A stretch of 64,000 nucleotides of DNA from Streptomyces aureoverticillatus (GCF_014649395.1 NZ_BMSY01000007.1:186001-250000); one strand, 5' to 3'; numbered from the stretch's first letter, positions 16,989 through 25,793 are shown. Numbers and translations: made by a program. Notes: generated by a model not told the origin, from the letters alone.

Positions 16989-17825
16989 GTGTCGACGCCG
17001 TTCTATGTCTCACCCCAGCAGGCCATGGCCGACCGGGCGGAATACGCCCGCAAGGGCATCGCCCGCGGTCGCAGTCTGGTCGTGCTGCAGTACGCCGATG
17101 GCATTGTGTTCGTCGGTGAGAACCCGTCCCGTGCGCTGCACAAGTTCAGCGAGATCTATGACCGGATCGGATTCGCCGCGGCCGGTAAGTACAACGAGTA
17201 CGAGAACCTCCGCATCGGCGGCGTCCGGTACGCGGATCTGCGTGGGTACACGTACGACCGCGACGATGTGACGGCCCGCGGTCTGGCGAATGTGTACGCG
17301 CAGACGCTGGGCACGATTTTCTCCAGCAACGCGGAGAAGCCCTACGAGGTCGAGCTGGTCGTGGCCGAGGTCGGCGCGACACCGGACGGCGACCAGATCT
17401 ACCGGCTGCCGCACGACGGTTCCATCGTGGACGAGCACGGCTCGGTCGCGGTGGGCGGCAACGCCGAACAGATCAGTACGTATCTCGACCAGCGGCACCG
17501 CGACGGCATGACCCTCGCCGAGGCGCTGAAGCTCGCGGTGCAGTCGCTGTCGCGGGACACCAACGGCAGCGAGCGGGAGATCCCCGCGGAGCGCCTTGAA
17601 GTGGCGGTCCTCGACCGGACGCGGCCGCAGCAGCGGAAGTTCAAGCGGATCGTCGGCCGCCAGTTGGAGCGGCTCCTCGGTGAGGACGGCGCGGCGGCCG
17701 CGGCGGACGACGAGGAGTCGGACGGCGGCTCCGGCGCGGCCGGCGCGGACACGGATTCCGGTTCCGGTTCCGGTTCGGGCTCGGATTCCGGCTCGGACTC
17801 GGGTTCCGGTTCGTCCGCGAAGTAG
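16989..17825 (+). CDS. prcA: 20S proteasome alpha subunit
   Basis: A 278-residue outer-ring subunit that gates the core and binds ARC. It begins STPFYVSPQQAMADRAEYARKGIARG, the conserved gating N terminus. The globular domain ends near residue 235 and is followed by an acidic then Gly/Ser/Asp-repeat tail ending GSGSSAK, built from 6- and 12-base DNA repeats. The DNA repeat continues past the TAG stop with further in-frame TAG codons. GTG start has GGGACGG upstream. Convergent with a LacI gene across a terminator. Confidence 0.97.
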   Translation: MSTPFYVSPQQAMADRAEYARKGIARGRSLVVLQYADGIVFVGENPSRALHKFSEIYDRIGFAAAGKYNEYENLRIGGVRYADLRGYTYDRDDVTARGLANVYAQTLGTIFSSNAEKPYEVELVVAEVGATPDGDQIYRLPHDGSIVDEHGSVAVGGNAEQISTYLDQRHRDGMTLAEALKLAVQSLSRDTNGSEREIPAERLEVAVLDRTRPQQRKFKRIVGRQLERLLGEDGAAAAADDEESDGGSGAAGADTDSGSGSGSGSDSGSDSGSGSSAK

Positions 17826-17894
17826 CCCGCGAAGTAGCCCGCGAAGTAGCCCGCGAAGTAGTCCGAGGAGTAGTCCGAGGAGTAGTCCCAGGAG
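17814..17894 (+). repeat. 12-bp tandem repeat with in-frame TAG codons
   Basis: Units of the form (C/T)CC-G(C/A)G-(A/G)AG-TAG repeat from the last prcA codons onward. In the prcA frame TAG falls at 17823, 17835, 17847, 17859, 17871 and 17883, separated by PAK or SEE codons. Confidence 0.9.
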
Positions 17895-17902
17895 CGGTCC
17901 AG

Positions 17903-17939
17903 GCCCCGCGTCCCGGCGTTCAGCGTCGGGGCGCGGGGC
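17903..17939. terminator. Terminator between prcA and lacI-type gene
   Basis: GCCCCGCGTCCCGGCG pairs with CGTCGGGGCGCGGGGC (one G-T pair) around a 5-base loop. It overlaps the last codons of the convergent LacI-family gene. Confidence 0.75.
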
Positions 17940-18954
17940 TCTGTGCTGTGGAGCCGCGGACGACGAGGCCCACGGGCAGCGGCTCGGGCGCGGGGGTGCG
18001 GCCGCCGAGGACGGCGATGAGGGTGGCCATGCCCTGTTCGCCGAAGCGCTCGGCGGGCAGGGCGACGGTGGTCAGTTCCGGTTCGACGGCGGTGGCGAGG
18101 GTGAGGTCGTCGAAACCTGTCACGCTGAGGTCGTCGGGCACGTGCAGGCCGAGCCGGCGTGCGGCCTTGCAGGCGCCCGCGGCGAGCACGTCGTCGTCGC
18201 AGATCACGGCGGTGGGGCGGGGGCCGGGCGCGGTGAGGGCGGCCTCCGTGGCGGTGCGGGCCTCGTCGACGGCGAGCGCGGCCCTGGCGGTGCGTACGGT
18301 CGCGCCGGTGCCCTTCAGCGCGGTGGCGAGGGCGTCGCGGCGCACGTCGAAGGTCCAGGAGCTGATGTCGGCGGCCAGGTGCAGGAGGTCGCGGTGGCCG
18401 AGGGTGAGCAGGTGTTCCGCGGCCTGGCGCATGCCGTCGGCGATGTCGAGGTTGACGGTGGCGGCGCCGAGGCTGTGCGCGGGGTCGCTGTCGAGCATGA
18501 CGAGGGGGAGTTCGTCGCCGCGGATCGTCGCGAGGGCTTCGGAGGCCATGGAGGAGGCCAGGACGCCGTCGAGGGAGGCTCGCGCGGAGTCGAAGGGGTC
18601 GCGGGCCGGGGCGGTGACGTCCGGGGTGGGGTAGAGGACGACGCCGAAGCCGTGCCGGGCGGCGACGCGGGCGGCGCCGGTGTGCACGCGGGCGAAGAAC
18701 TCGTTGGTGAGCGCGGGCACGACGAGGAGGGCGGTGCGGGTGCGGCCGAGGCGGAGGTTGCGGGCGGCGATGTTCGGGCGGTAGCCGAGCTCCCGGGCGG
18801 CGGCGCGGACCCGCTCGGCGGTGCGTTCGGCGACGCGGCCCTGCCACTTGTCGCCGAGGACGAGGGAGACGGTGGCCTGCGAGACGCCGGCGGCACGGGC
18901 GACGTCGCGGCTGGTGGGGCGGGGGGCCGCGGTCTCGTGCTGGGGTCCGGCCAC
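17920..18954 (-). CDS. LacI-family transcriptional regulator
   Basis: A 344-residue repressor. The N-terminal HTH is SRDVARAAGVSQATVSLVLG with hinge helix NIAARNLRLGRT, and the C-terminal periplasmic-binding-protein-like effector domain runs from about residue 75 (TALLVVPALTNEFFARV) to the end. These regulators bind palindromic operators as dimers and are released by a sugar or nucleoside. It is divergent from the MFS transporter gene, with a spaced palindrome in between, so control of the transporter is a plausible inference. The ligand is unknown. Confidence 0.92.
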   Translation of the reverse strand: MAGPQHETAAPRPTSRDVARAAGVSQATVSLVLGDKWQGRVAERTAERVRAAARELGYRPNIAARNLRLGRTRTALLVVPALTNEFFARVHTGAARVAARHGFGVVLYPTPDVTAPARDPFDSARASLDGVLASSMASEALATIRGDELPLVMLDSDPAHSLGAATVNLDIADGMRQAAEHLLTLGHRDLLHLAADISSWTFDVRRDALATALKGTGATVRTARAALAVDEARTATEAALTAPGPRPTAVICDDDVLAAGACKAARRLGLHVPDDLSVTGFDDLTLATAVEPELTTVALPAERFGEQGMATLIAVLGGRTPAPEPLPVGLVVRGSTAQSPAPRR

Positions 18955-19035
18955 GGACGCCTCCTGCTGGCTGTGGGCCCCGGTGGGTGGCCGGGGCGGT
19001 GGTGGGCGGTGGGGCCCGGCGGGCCGGGTCGGCCT

Positions 19036-19148
19036 CGCGGACCGATGGGCTGCTCACGGACCGATGGGCTGCTCGCGGACCGATGGGCTGCTTACGGACC
19101 GATGAGCTGCTCGCGGACTGAAGGGCTGCTCCGGACCGATGGACTGGT
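19036..19148. repeat. 19-bp tandem repeat array, six units
   Basis: The core GGACCGATGGGCTGCT recurs at 19039, 19058, 19077, 19096 (one change), 19115 (two to three changes) and, decayed, at 19133. Period is 19, later 18. It lies in the divergent lacI/MFS intergenic region and does not belong to either gene. Confidence 0.9.
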
Positions 19149-19162
19149 GGACAGCGCACATG

Positions 19163-19191
19163 GTACGTATGACCCGCGAAGTTATACGTAC
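19163..19191. promoter_or_regulatory. Candidate operator: spaced palindrome
   Basis: GTACGTAT and ATACGTAC are exact reverse complements with a 13-base spacer, i.e. half-site centres two helical turns apart, about 50 bases before the MFS start. A binding site for the divergent LacI-type protein is the simplest reading, not shown. Confidence 0.5.
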
Positions 19192-19238
19192 AACGTGAGG
19201 CGCCACGGCGCGCGGGCGGGGCGAGGAGAGGCTGGCTG

Positions 19239-20525
19239 ATGGCTTCCGGATACGGCGAGATCCTGCGTGCGCGGTACGCGACGCGGCTGCTGGTGGGCAC
19301 GTTGGTGGGCCGGCTGCCGAACGCGACGGCGCCGATCGCCATCGTGCTGTTCGTCCGGGCGGAGGGCGGCTCGTACAGCCTGGCCGGCGCGCTCGCCGCC
19401 GTGTACGGCGTGGCCAACGCCCTGGGCCAGCCGCTGCTCGGCCGGCTCGTGGACCTCTACGGCCAGCCGCGCGTCCAGTTGCCCGGCGCCGTCGTCTCCG
19501 CCCTCGCCATGGTGGCGCTCGCCTGCACGGGGCCGGACTCGGTCGCCCTCGCGTACGGCGCGGTGGCCGTGGCGGGGCTGTCCACGCCGCCCCTGGAGGG
19601 CGGCCTGCGTGCCCTGTGGCCGGACGTCCTGCGCGGCGAGAAGCAGGTGCACACCGCGTACGCCATGGACGCGGTGGCCCAGGAAGTCATGTTCACCGTC
19701 GGACCGTTGCTCGTCACGGGGTGCGTGGCGCTGTGGTCGGAGCGCGCGGCCCTGCTCGTCGTCAACGTGGTCGGGGTGCTCGGCGCCCTGTCGGTCGTGG
19801 TGTCCAAGCCCTCGCGCCGGTGGCGTTCGCAGGCGCGCGAGGCGCACTGGCTGGGGGCGCTGCGGTCCCCGGGCCTGCTCGCGCTGCTCGGGACGTACCT
19901 GTTCGTCGGCGTGGCGATCGGCTCCATCAACGTCGCCGGTGTCTCGTACGCGGACGGGCACGGCGGGGACGCGGTGTACGGGTGGCTCATCGCGGCGCTG
20001 GGCCTCGGCGGTCTGGTCGGCGGCCTGCTGTACGGGGCGCGGCAGTGGGGCGGCGTACCCGAGAAGCGGCTGACCGTGCTGGTGGCGCTGCTCGCGCTCT
20101 GCTATCTGCCGCTGATGCTCACGCCGGGCGCGGTCGCGATGACGGCGCTCGCGGCGCTCGCGGGGCTGTTCCTCGCGCCGTCCCTGGCGTGCGCGTTCAT
20201 CGTCGTCGACCGGCACGCCCCACGGGGCACGGTGACGGAGGCGTTCTCCTGGCTGGTGACCACGTTCATGGTCGGTTCGTCGCTGGGAACCGCGGGGGCG
20301 GGTCCGGTCGTTGAACGGGGCGGCGCGGTGTGGGGGTTCGCGGTGCCCGGGCTGGCGGGCGCGGCGGCGCTGGTCGTGCTGCTCGCCACGGGGCGCCTGC
20401 TCGCCGCGGGCGCTGACATGTGTGCCGGCGCGGGTGCCGACGTGGGCGGAACTGTTGACGGTTCATCGGAAACTGATCGAAACGGTGCCGCCGAACCCGG
20501 TTTCAGTGCGGGGCATCGGGCGTAA
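19239..20525 (+). CDS. Major facilitator superfamily transporter
   Basis: A 428-residue inner-membrane transporter with about 12 hydrophobic segments, a GRLVDLYGQPR loop of the MFS motif A type between helices 2 and 3, and a hydrophilic C-terminal tail of ~45 residues (GADVGGTVDGSSETDRNG). ATG is preceded by AGGAGAGG. It lies between prcA and pafA, and pafA starts only 9 bases after it, but pafA seems to have its own promoter. Substrate cannot be inferred; homologues of this type are annotated as efflux pumps. Confidence 0.88.
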   Translation: MASGYGEILRARYATRLLVGTLVGRLPNATAPIAIVLFVRAEGGSYSLAGALAAVYGVANALGQPLLGRLVDLYGQPRVQLPGAVVSALAMVALACTGPDSVALAYGAVAVAGLSTPPLEGGLRALWPDVLRGEKQVHTAYAMDAVAQEVMFTVGPLLVTGCVALWSERAALLVVNVVGVLGALSVVVSKPSRRWRSQAREAHWLGALRSPGLLALLGTYLFVGVAIGSINVAGVSYADGHGGDAVYGWLIAALGLGGLVGGLLYGARQWGGVPEKRLTVLVALLALCYLPLMLTPGAVAMTALAALAGLFLAPSLACAFIVVDRHAPRGTVTEAFSWLVTTFMVGSSLGTAGAGPVVERGGAVWGFAVPGLAGAAALVVLLATGRLLAAGADMCAGAGADVGGTVDGSSETDRNGAAEPGFSAGHRA

Positions 20526-20528
20526 TGT
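20523..20528 (+). promoter_or_regulatory. Putative -10 box for leaderless pafA mRNA
   Basis: TAATGT overlaps the MFS stop region and ends six bases before the pafA ATG; there is no Shine-Dalgarno. A weak TTTCAG at 20501 is the only -35 candidate. Confidence 0.45.
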
Positions 20529-20534
20529 TCAGTC

Positions 20535-21896
20535 ATGGACCGCCGCATTTTCGGGCTGGAGAACGAGTACGGCGTCACGTGCACGTTCAGGGGACAGCGC
20601 CGTCTGTCGCCTGACGAAGTGGCGCGCTACCTCTTCCGCCGTGTTGTGTCATGGGGCCGCAGCAGCAACGTCTTTCTGCGGAACGGCGCCCGCCTGTATC
20701 TCGACGTGGGCTCACACCCGGAATACGCCACACCCGAGTGTGACAACGTGACCGAGCTGGTGACCCACGACAAGGCAGGCGAGCGCATTCTGGAAGGCCT
20801 GCTCGTCGACGCCGAACGCCGCCTGCACGAGGAGGGAATCGCGGGCGACGTCTATCTCTTCAAGAACAACACCGACTCGGCGGGAAACTCCTATGGTTGC
20901 CACGAGAACTATCTCGTGGCCCGGCACGGGGAGTTCTCGCGTCTCGCGGACATCCTCATTCCGTTCCTCGTCACCCGGCAGTTGCTGTGCGGCGCCGGCA
21001 AGGTGCTGCAGACCCCGCGCGGCGCGGTGTACTGCGTGAGTCAGCGCGCGGAGCACATCTGGGAGGGCGTCTCGTCGGCCACGACACGCTCACGGCCGAT
21101 CATCAATACGCGTGACGAACCCCACGCGGACGCCGAGCGCTATCGCAGGCTGCATGTGATCGTCGGGGACTCGAACATGTCCGAGACGACCATGCTCCTG
21201 AAGGTCGGCGCGACCGATCTCGTGCTGCGGATGATCGAAGCGGGCACGGTGATGCGGGACCTGACGCTGGAGAACCCGATCCGGGCCATCCGCGAGGTCA
21301 GCCACGACATCACGGGCCGCCGCAAGGTCCGCCTGGCCAGCGGCCGGGAGGCCTCCGCCCTCGAGGTGCAGCGGGAGTACTACGAGAAGGCGGTCGACTT
21401 CGTCGACCGCCGCGGCATCCGCACCGGCACGGTCGAGCAGGTCCTCGAGCTCTGGGGCCGCACGCTCGACGCGATCGAGACGGAGGACCTGGACCGCATC
21501 GACACCGAGATCGACTGGGTGATGAAGTACAAGCTCATCGAGCGGTATCGGGCCAAGAACAACATGACGATGTCGCACCCGAGGGTCGCGCAGATAGACC
21601 TCGCGTACCACGACATCCATCGCCGCCGGGGTCTGTACTACCTCCTGGAGAAGAAGGGCCAAGCCGCCCGGATCTGCAACGACTTGAAGATCTTCGAGGG
21701 CAAGTCGGTGCCGCCGCAGACCACCCGGGCGCGGCTGCGCGGCGACTTCATCCGCCGGGCCCAGGAGCAGCGCCGGGACTTCACGGTGGACTGGGTGCAC
21801 CTCAAGCTGAACGACCAGGCACAGCGCACCGTGTTGTGCAAGGACCCGTTCCGTTCCGTCGACGACCGGGTGGAGAAGCTGATCGCCGGAATGTGA
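20535..21896 (+). CDS. pafA: Pup-protein ligase PafA
   Basis: A 453-residue ligase of the glutamine synthetase/glutamate-cysteine ligase fold. It phosphorylates the C-terminal Glu of Pup and forms an isopeptide bond with substrate lysine. E9 of FGLENEYG coordinates Mg-ATP, and D57 in RLYLDVGSHPEYATPEC is the conserved acid. Further shared blocks with Dop are FKNNTDSAGNSYGCHENYL and RPIINTRDEPHADAERYRRLHVI. It lacks the Dop-specific loop. Length is normal. Confidence 0.97.
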   Translation: MDRRIFGLENEYGVTCTFRGQRRLSPDEVARYLFRRVVSWGRSSNVFLRNGARLYLDVGSHPEYATPECDNVTELVTHDKAGERILEGLLVDAERRLHEEGIAGDVYLFKNNTDSAGNSYGCHENYLVARHGEFSRLADILIPFLVTRQLLCGAGKVLQTPRGAVYCVSQRAEHIWEGVSSATTRSRPIINTRDEPHADAERYRRLHVIVGDSNMSETTMLLKVGATDLVLRMIEAGTVMRDLTLENPIRAIREVSHDITGRRKVRLASGREASALEVQREYYEKAVDFVDRRGIRTGTVEQVLELWGRTLDAIETEDLDRIDTEIDWVMKYKLIERYRAKNNMTMSHPRVAQIDLAYHDIHRRRGLYYLLEKKGQAARICNDLKIFEGKSVPPQTTRARLRGDFIRRAQEQRRDFTVDWVHLKLNDQAQRTVLCKDPFRSVDDRVEKLIAGM

Positions 21897-21988
21897 CCGT
21901 GGTCGGCCGCCGGATGACCGACTTCTGGTCGACAGGCGTTCGGTTTTGTGGCCGGTGAGACGCCGGGGCGTTGTGGGAACGCAACGCG

Positions 21989-22017
21989 GGGCGCCGTACG
22001 TTCCTCGTACGGCGCCC
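21989..22017 (+). terminator. Terminator behind pafA
   Basis: GGGCGCCGTACG and CGTACGGCGCCC form a perfect 12-bp stem with a TTCCT loop, followed by TTCTC. Confidence 0.85.
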
Positions 22018-22079
22018 TTCTCACTGCGTAGAGTTGCGCGCACGCCAACCACAAGATCGATCGATACGAGGCCCCCACC

Positions 22080-23075
22080 GTGCGCCGACGCTCACTCCTC
22101 CTGGCCGTTCCGGCCGGCCTGCTGACCCTCGCCGGATGCGGCGACGACGACAAGTCCGACAAGGCCAAGTCCAAGGACAGCCCGTCGCCTTCGAACTCGA
22201 CGCCGCCGAAGGCGAAGATCGTCGACGGGCCCGTGCCCGCTGTGACGAAGGGCACCAAGTTCGGCGAGAAGCCCACGATCGCCAAGGGCTCCGGCAAGCC
22301 GTCGTCCGACCTCGCCGTGAAGACCCTCGTCGCGGGCAAGGGCGTCGAGGTCGCCAAGGGCGACTATCTGCAGGCTCACTACCTGGGGCAGATCTGGGAC
22401 ACGGCCAAGGTCTTCGACAATTCGTACGACCGCAAGGCGCCGACGATCTTCCCGATCGGCGTCGGCCAGGTCATCCCGGGCTGGGACCAGAGCCTCGTCG
22501 GCAAGAAGGTCGACAGCCGCGTCGAGCTCGCCATCCCCCCGGAGCTGGGCTATGGCAAGCAGGGCAACAAGCAGGCGGGCATCAAGGGCACGGACACCCT
22601 GGTCTTCGTCGTCGACATCGTGAACACGTACGGCCCGAACAGCTCCGCCAAGGGCTCGGACGTAGCACAGGACAACAAGGACCTGCCCAAGGTCGGCACG
22701 AACACCGACGGCAAGGCCCCCAAGATCGACGTCCCGAAGACGGACGCCCCGACCAAGGTCGTGTCGAGCTACGTCATCGAGGGCGACGGAGACGAGGTCA
22801 AGGACAGCGACACGCTGCTCTGCCAGTACGAGGGCGTGCTCTGGGCGGACGGCAAGGAGTTCGACTCCTCGTACAAGAGGAAGCAGCTCGCGCAGTTCTC
22901 GCTGGCGCAGGTCATCCCCGGCTGGCGTGCGGGCCTGAAGGGCAAGAAGGTCGGCAGCCGCGTCCTGGTCGTCGTGCCGCCCAAGGAGGGCTATGGGGAC
23001 AAGCCGCCGCAGAACAGCTCCATCAAGAAGGACTCCACGCTGGTCTTCTCCGTGGACATCCTCGCCAAGATGTGA
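22080..23075 (+). CDS. FKBP-type peptidyl-prolyl isomerase lipoprotein with two FKBP domains
   Basis: A 331-residue secreted lipoprotein: basic start MRRRS, hydrophobic core and lipobox LAGC, then a charged linker. FKBP domain 1 (about residues 75-185) contains YLQAHYLGQIW, FDNSYDR, VIPGWDQSLVGKKVDSRVEL and PPELGYG; domain 2 (about 225-331) contains FDSSYKR, VIPGWRAGLKGKKVGSRVLV and PPKEGYG. It would catalyse proline isomerisation outside the cell. GTG start follows a GATCGATCGAT stretch and CGAGG. A TAGAGT at 22029-22034 may be its -10 box. It precedes a cytoplasmic FKBP gene by 60 bases. Confidence 0.92.
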   Translation: MRRRSLLLAVPAGLLTLAGCGDDDKSDKAKSKDSPSPSNSTPPKAKIVDGPVPAVTKGTKFGEKPTIAKGSGKPSSDLAVKTLVAGKGVEVAKGDYLQAHYLGQIWDTAKVFDNSYDRKAPTIFPIGVGQVIPGWDQSLVGKKVDSRVELAIPPELGYGKQGNKQAGIKGTDTLVFVVDIVNTYGPNSSAKGSDVAQDNKDLPKVGTNTDGKAPKIDVPKTDAPTKVVSSYVIEGDGDEVKDSDTLLCQYEGVLWADGKEFDSSYKRKQLAQFSLAQVIPGWRAGLKGKKVGSRVLVVVPPKEGYGDKPPQNSSIKKDSTLVFSVDILAKM

Positions 23076-23135
23076 CGCCGGCGGGATGCGAGACTGTCCC
23101 GGTTGCCCCCAAACGCACATGAGCAGGAGCTATTC

Positions 23136-23510
23136 GTGAGCATCGACAAGCCCGAGATCGACTTCCCCGACGGTCCGGCCCCTTCCGACCTGGAGATCCA
23201 GGAGATCTGGGAAGGTGACGGCCCCGAGGCCAAGGCGGGCGACTTCGTCAAGGTCCACTACGTGGGCGTGGCCTTCTCCACCGGTGAGGAGTTCGACGCC
23301 TCCTGGAACCGCGGCAACCCGCTGGAGTTCCAGCTCGGTGCCGGACAGGTCATCTCCGGCTGGGACAAGGGCGTGCAGGGCATGAAGGTCGGCGGCCGCC
23401 GCAAGCTGACCATCCCGCCGCACCTGGCGTACGGCGACCGCGGCGCCGGCGGCGGCCGTATCGCCCCGGGCGAGACGCTGATCTTCGTCTGCGACCTGGT
23501 CTCCGTCTGA
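23136..23510 (+). CDS. Cytoplasmic FKBP-type peptidyl-prolyl cis-trans isomerase
   Basis: A 124-residue single-domain FKBP without signal peptide. Active-site blocks are VHYVGVAF, FDASWNRGNPLEFQLGAGQVISGWDKGVQGMKVGGRRKL and PPHLAYGDRGAGGGRIAPGETLIF. GTG at 23136 has GCAGGAGC upstream; an in-frame extension to 23103 adds residues foreign to the family. FKBP genes next to pafA/pafBC are a common actinobacterial arrangement; no functional link with the proteasome is shown. Confidence 0.94.
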   Translation: MSIDKPEIDFPDGPAPSDLEIQEIWEGDGPEAKAGDFVKVHYVGVAFSTGEEFDASWNRGNPLEFQLGAGQVISGWDKGVQGMKVGGRRKLTIPPHLAYGDRGAGGGRIAPGETLIFVCDLVSV

Positions 23511-23701
23511 GTCACTTCTGGACGCGTCCGCGTCCGACCGGAAGTGTCCGGTGAGGGCCCATGCCTGCTCTGGCGTGGGCCCTCCGGTGTCTCTGCACCA
23601 CCCTCCACCCACGCCCTTCGGGGACGTACCCCCTGCCCTCGGCTTTTGCCGCGACACCCCGTAGCGGTACGGTCGTCGACCGGGAGAGAGAAAGGGCGTC
23701 G

Positions 23702-24718
23702 ATGGCCATTGCCAAGGCCGAGCGGCTGATGAATCTGGCGCTGTGTCTGCTCGGGACGAGGCGGCCGCTCAGCAAGCGTGAGCTGCGTGAGTCCATCGAG
23801 GCCTATGTCGAGGCGTTCGGGCCGGGGCCCGGTGCGGCCTTCGGGCCGGGCCGGAGCGCGCTCTCCGGGCCGGCGGCCGGGTCCGAGGACTCCTTCAACC
23901 GCATGTTCGAGCGGGACAAGGACGACCTGCGCGAACTCGGCCTGGTCATCGAGACGGTGGAGAACCTGGACGGCGAGGTCGGCTATCTCGCCCGCCGCGA
24001 CAGCAACCGCCTGCCACCCATCACGCTGGACGCCGAGGAGGCCGCCGCGCTCGGCCTGGCCGCGAAGGTGTGGCAGCAGGCCCGGCTCGCGGGCGCCGCG
24101 AGCGGCGCCCTGCAGAAGCTGCGCGCCGCCGGACTGCCCGAGGACGTCGACCCCTACGAGGCGCACGGCGCCCTGGAGCCGCGCATCCCCGTACACGAGG
24201 CCGCCTTCGAGCCGCTGATGCTGGCCTGCCGCGACCGGCGCCCCGTCGTCTTCGACTACCGCAAGGCCACCGCCGCGCGCCCCGAGCAGCGCCACGTCGA
24301 GCCGTGGGCCCTGGAGTGCTGGCGCGGCCACTGGTACCTGGCGGGCTGGGACCGCGACCGCGAGGCCGAGCGGGTCTTCCGGCTCTCCCGCATCACCGGA
24401 AAGGTCCGCTCGCGCGCCGGGAAGTTCCGGGCCGAGGTGCCCGACGTGGTCACCGTGCGCGAGACCGTGGCGAGCTGGGCGGGGGAGAGCGCGGACCGCA
24501 CCGCCCTGATCCGGCTGCGCGCGGGCGCCGGCTATCCGCTGCGCGCGAAGGCCGTGGGTTCCCGGGAACTCGGCGAGGGCTGGGACGAGTTGGAGATTCC
24601 GTACGGGCACGGGCTGGACGCCTGGCTGGTGGAGTTCGGACCCGACGTGGTGGTCCTGGAGCCCGCCGAGCTGCGGGCCGATGTCGTGGACCGGCTGCGC
24701 GCCGTGGCCAAGGGCTGA
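23702..24718 (+). CDS. pafB: WYL-domain transcriptional regulator PafB
   Basis: A 338-residue regulator with an N-terminal winged HTH (ERLMNLALCLLGTRRPLSKRELRESIEAY) and a C-terminal WYL domain whose signature WYLAGWDRDR is at about residue 215. PafB pairs with PafC to activate DNA-damage genes in mycobacteria. The ATG has GAGAAAGG upstream. A Gly/Pro-rich insert at about residues 41-60 (FGPGPGAAFGPGRSALSG) lengthens the HTH-WYL linker. pafC follows after 17 bases. Confidence 0.94.
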   Translation: MAIAKAERLMNLALCLLGTRRPLSKRELRESIEAYVEAFGPGPGAAFGPGRSALSGPAAGSEDSFNRMFERDKDDLRELGLVIETVENLDGEVGYLARRDSNRLPPITLDAEEAAALGLAAKVWQQARLAGAASGALQKLRAAGLPEDVDPYEAHGALEPRIPVHEAAFEPLMLACRDRRPVVFDYRKATAARPEQRHVEPWALECWRGHWYLAGWDRDREAERVFRLSRITGKVRSRAGKFRAEVPDVVTVRETVASWAGESADRTALIRLRAGAGYPLRAKAVGSRELGEGWDELEIPYGHGLDAWLVEFGPDVVVLEPAELRADVVDRLRAVAKG

Positions 24719-24735
24719 GGGGGAACGGACTAGCA

Positions 24736-25767
24736 ATGGCCGCGAACGCCATCGATCAGACCAGGCGGATGCTGTCCCTGGTGACCTATCTGCGCGAGCG
24801 CCCGGGGGCCCGCGTCGGCGACGTCGCGCGGGCCTTCGGCATCAGCCAGGACGAGCTGATCTCCGACCTGGACGTGCTGCCGCTGTGCGGGACCAGCTTC
24901 CGCGGCGGTGACCTCCTCGACATCGACACCGACGGCGAGCGGATCTGGTGGCACAACCCGGATGACGTCGCCGAGCCGCTGCGGCTCGCCGCCGACGAGG
25001 CCACGGCGCTGCTCGTGGCCGCCCGCGCGGTGTCGACGCTGCCGGGCCTGCGCGAGAGCGACCGGCTCGCGCTGCTGCGCGCGACGGCGAAGCTGGAGGA
25101 GGCGGCGGGCGAGGCGGCCGGGGCCAGCTCACGGCTCTCGGTCACCTTCGAGTCCGAGGGCGGGGTCTTCGCCGACGTGGACCGCGCCATCTCGGAGCGG
25201 CGCAGGCTCTGGATCCGCTACTACTCACCGGCCCGCGACCAGCTCACCGAGCGCGAGATCGACCCGATCCGGCTCGTCAGCGTCGGCCACACCTATGTGG
25301 AGGCGTGGTGCCGCCGCTCCGAGGCGCGCCGCACCTTCCGGCTCGACCGGGTCGCCGAGATCAAGGTCCTGGACGAGCCGTCCGCGCCGCCCGAGGTCGA
25401 GCTGCGGGACCTCTCCGCGGGCCTGGTGCAGCCCGCCGCCGAGGACCCCGAGGTCGTGGTGGAGGTCGGCCCCGGCGGCCGCTGGGTCGCGGAGTACTAC
25501 CCGCACGACAGCGCGGACGAGCTCCCCGACGGCGGCCTGCGCATCACGCTGCGCACCCCCGATCCGGCGTCCCTGCGCCGCCTCGCGCTGCGCCTGGGCC
25601 GGGACGGCCACATCGTGTCGCCCCAGGACCTGGCGGACAGCGCCCGCCGTGCGGCGCGAGAGGCGCTGGCGGCGTACGACGACGCGGGGACGGCCGGAGA
25701 GGCGCCCGGGGAGGCGGCGGGGGAGACGTACGAGGACGGCCGCACGGTGCCCGGCGGACAGAGCTGA
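24736..25767 (+). CDS. pafC: WYL-domain transcriptional regulator PafC
   Basis: A 343-residue partner of PafB with the same HTH plus WYL layout (TRRMLSLVTYLRERPGARVGDVARAFGISQDELISDLDVL; WYL-like part around HTYVEAWCRRSEARRTFRLDRV). In mycobacteria the PafBC complex controls a LexA/RecA-independent DNA-damage response. The frame is open far upstream but that portion overlaps pafB in another frame and is not coding. The C terminus ends in an Ala/Gly/Glu-rich tail. Cotranscription with pafB is likely. Confidence 0.94.
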   Translation: MAANAIDQTRRMLSLVTYLRERPGARVGDVARAFGISQDELISDLDVLPLCGTSFRGGDLLDIDTDGERIWWHNPDDVAEPLRLAADEATALLVAARAVSTLPGLRESDRLALLRATAKLEEAAGEAAGASSRLSVTFESEGGVFADVDRAISERRRLWIRYYSPARDQLTEREIDPIRLVSVGHTYVEAWCRRSEARRTFRLDRVAEIKVLDEPSAPPEVELRDLSAGLVQPAAEDPEVVVEVGPGGRWVAEYYPHDSADELPDGGLRITLRTPDPASLRRLALRLGRDGHIVSPQDLADSARRAAREALAAYDDAGTAGEAPGEAAGETYEDGRTVPGGQS

Positions 25768-25793
25768 GAGCAGAGCTGAGGAGAGTTGCCAGT

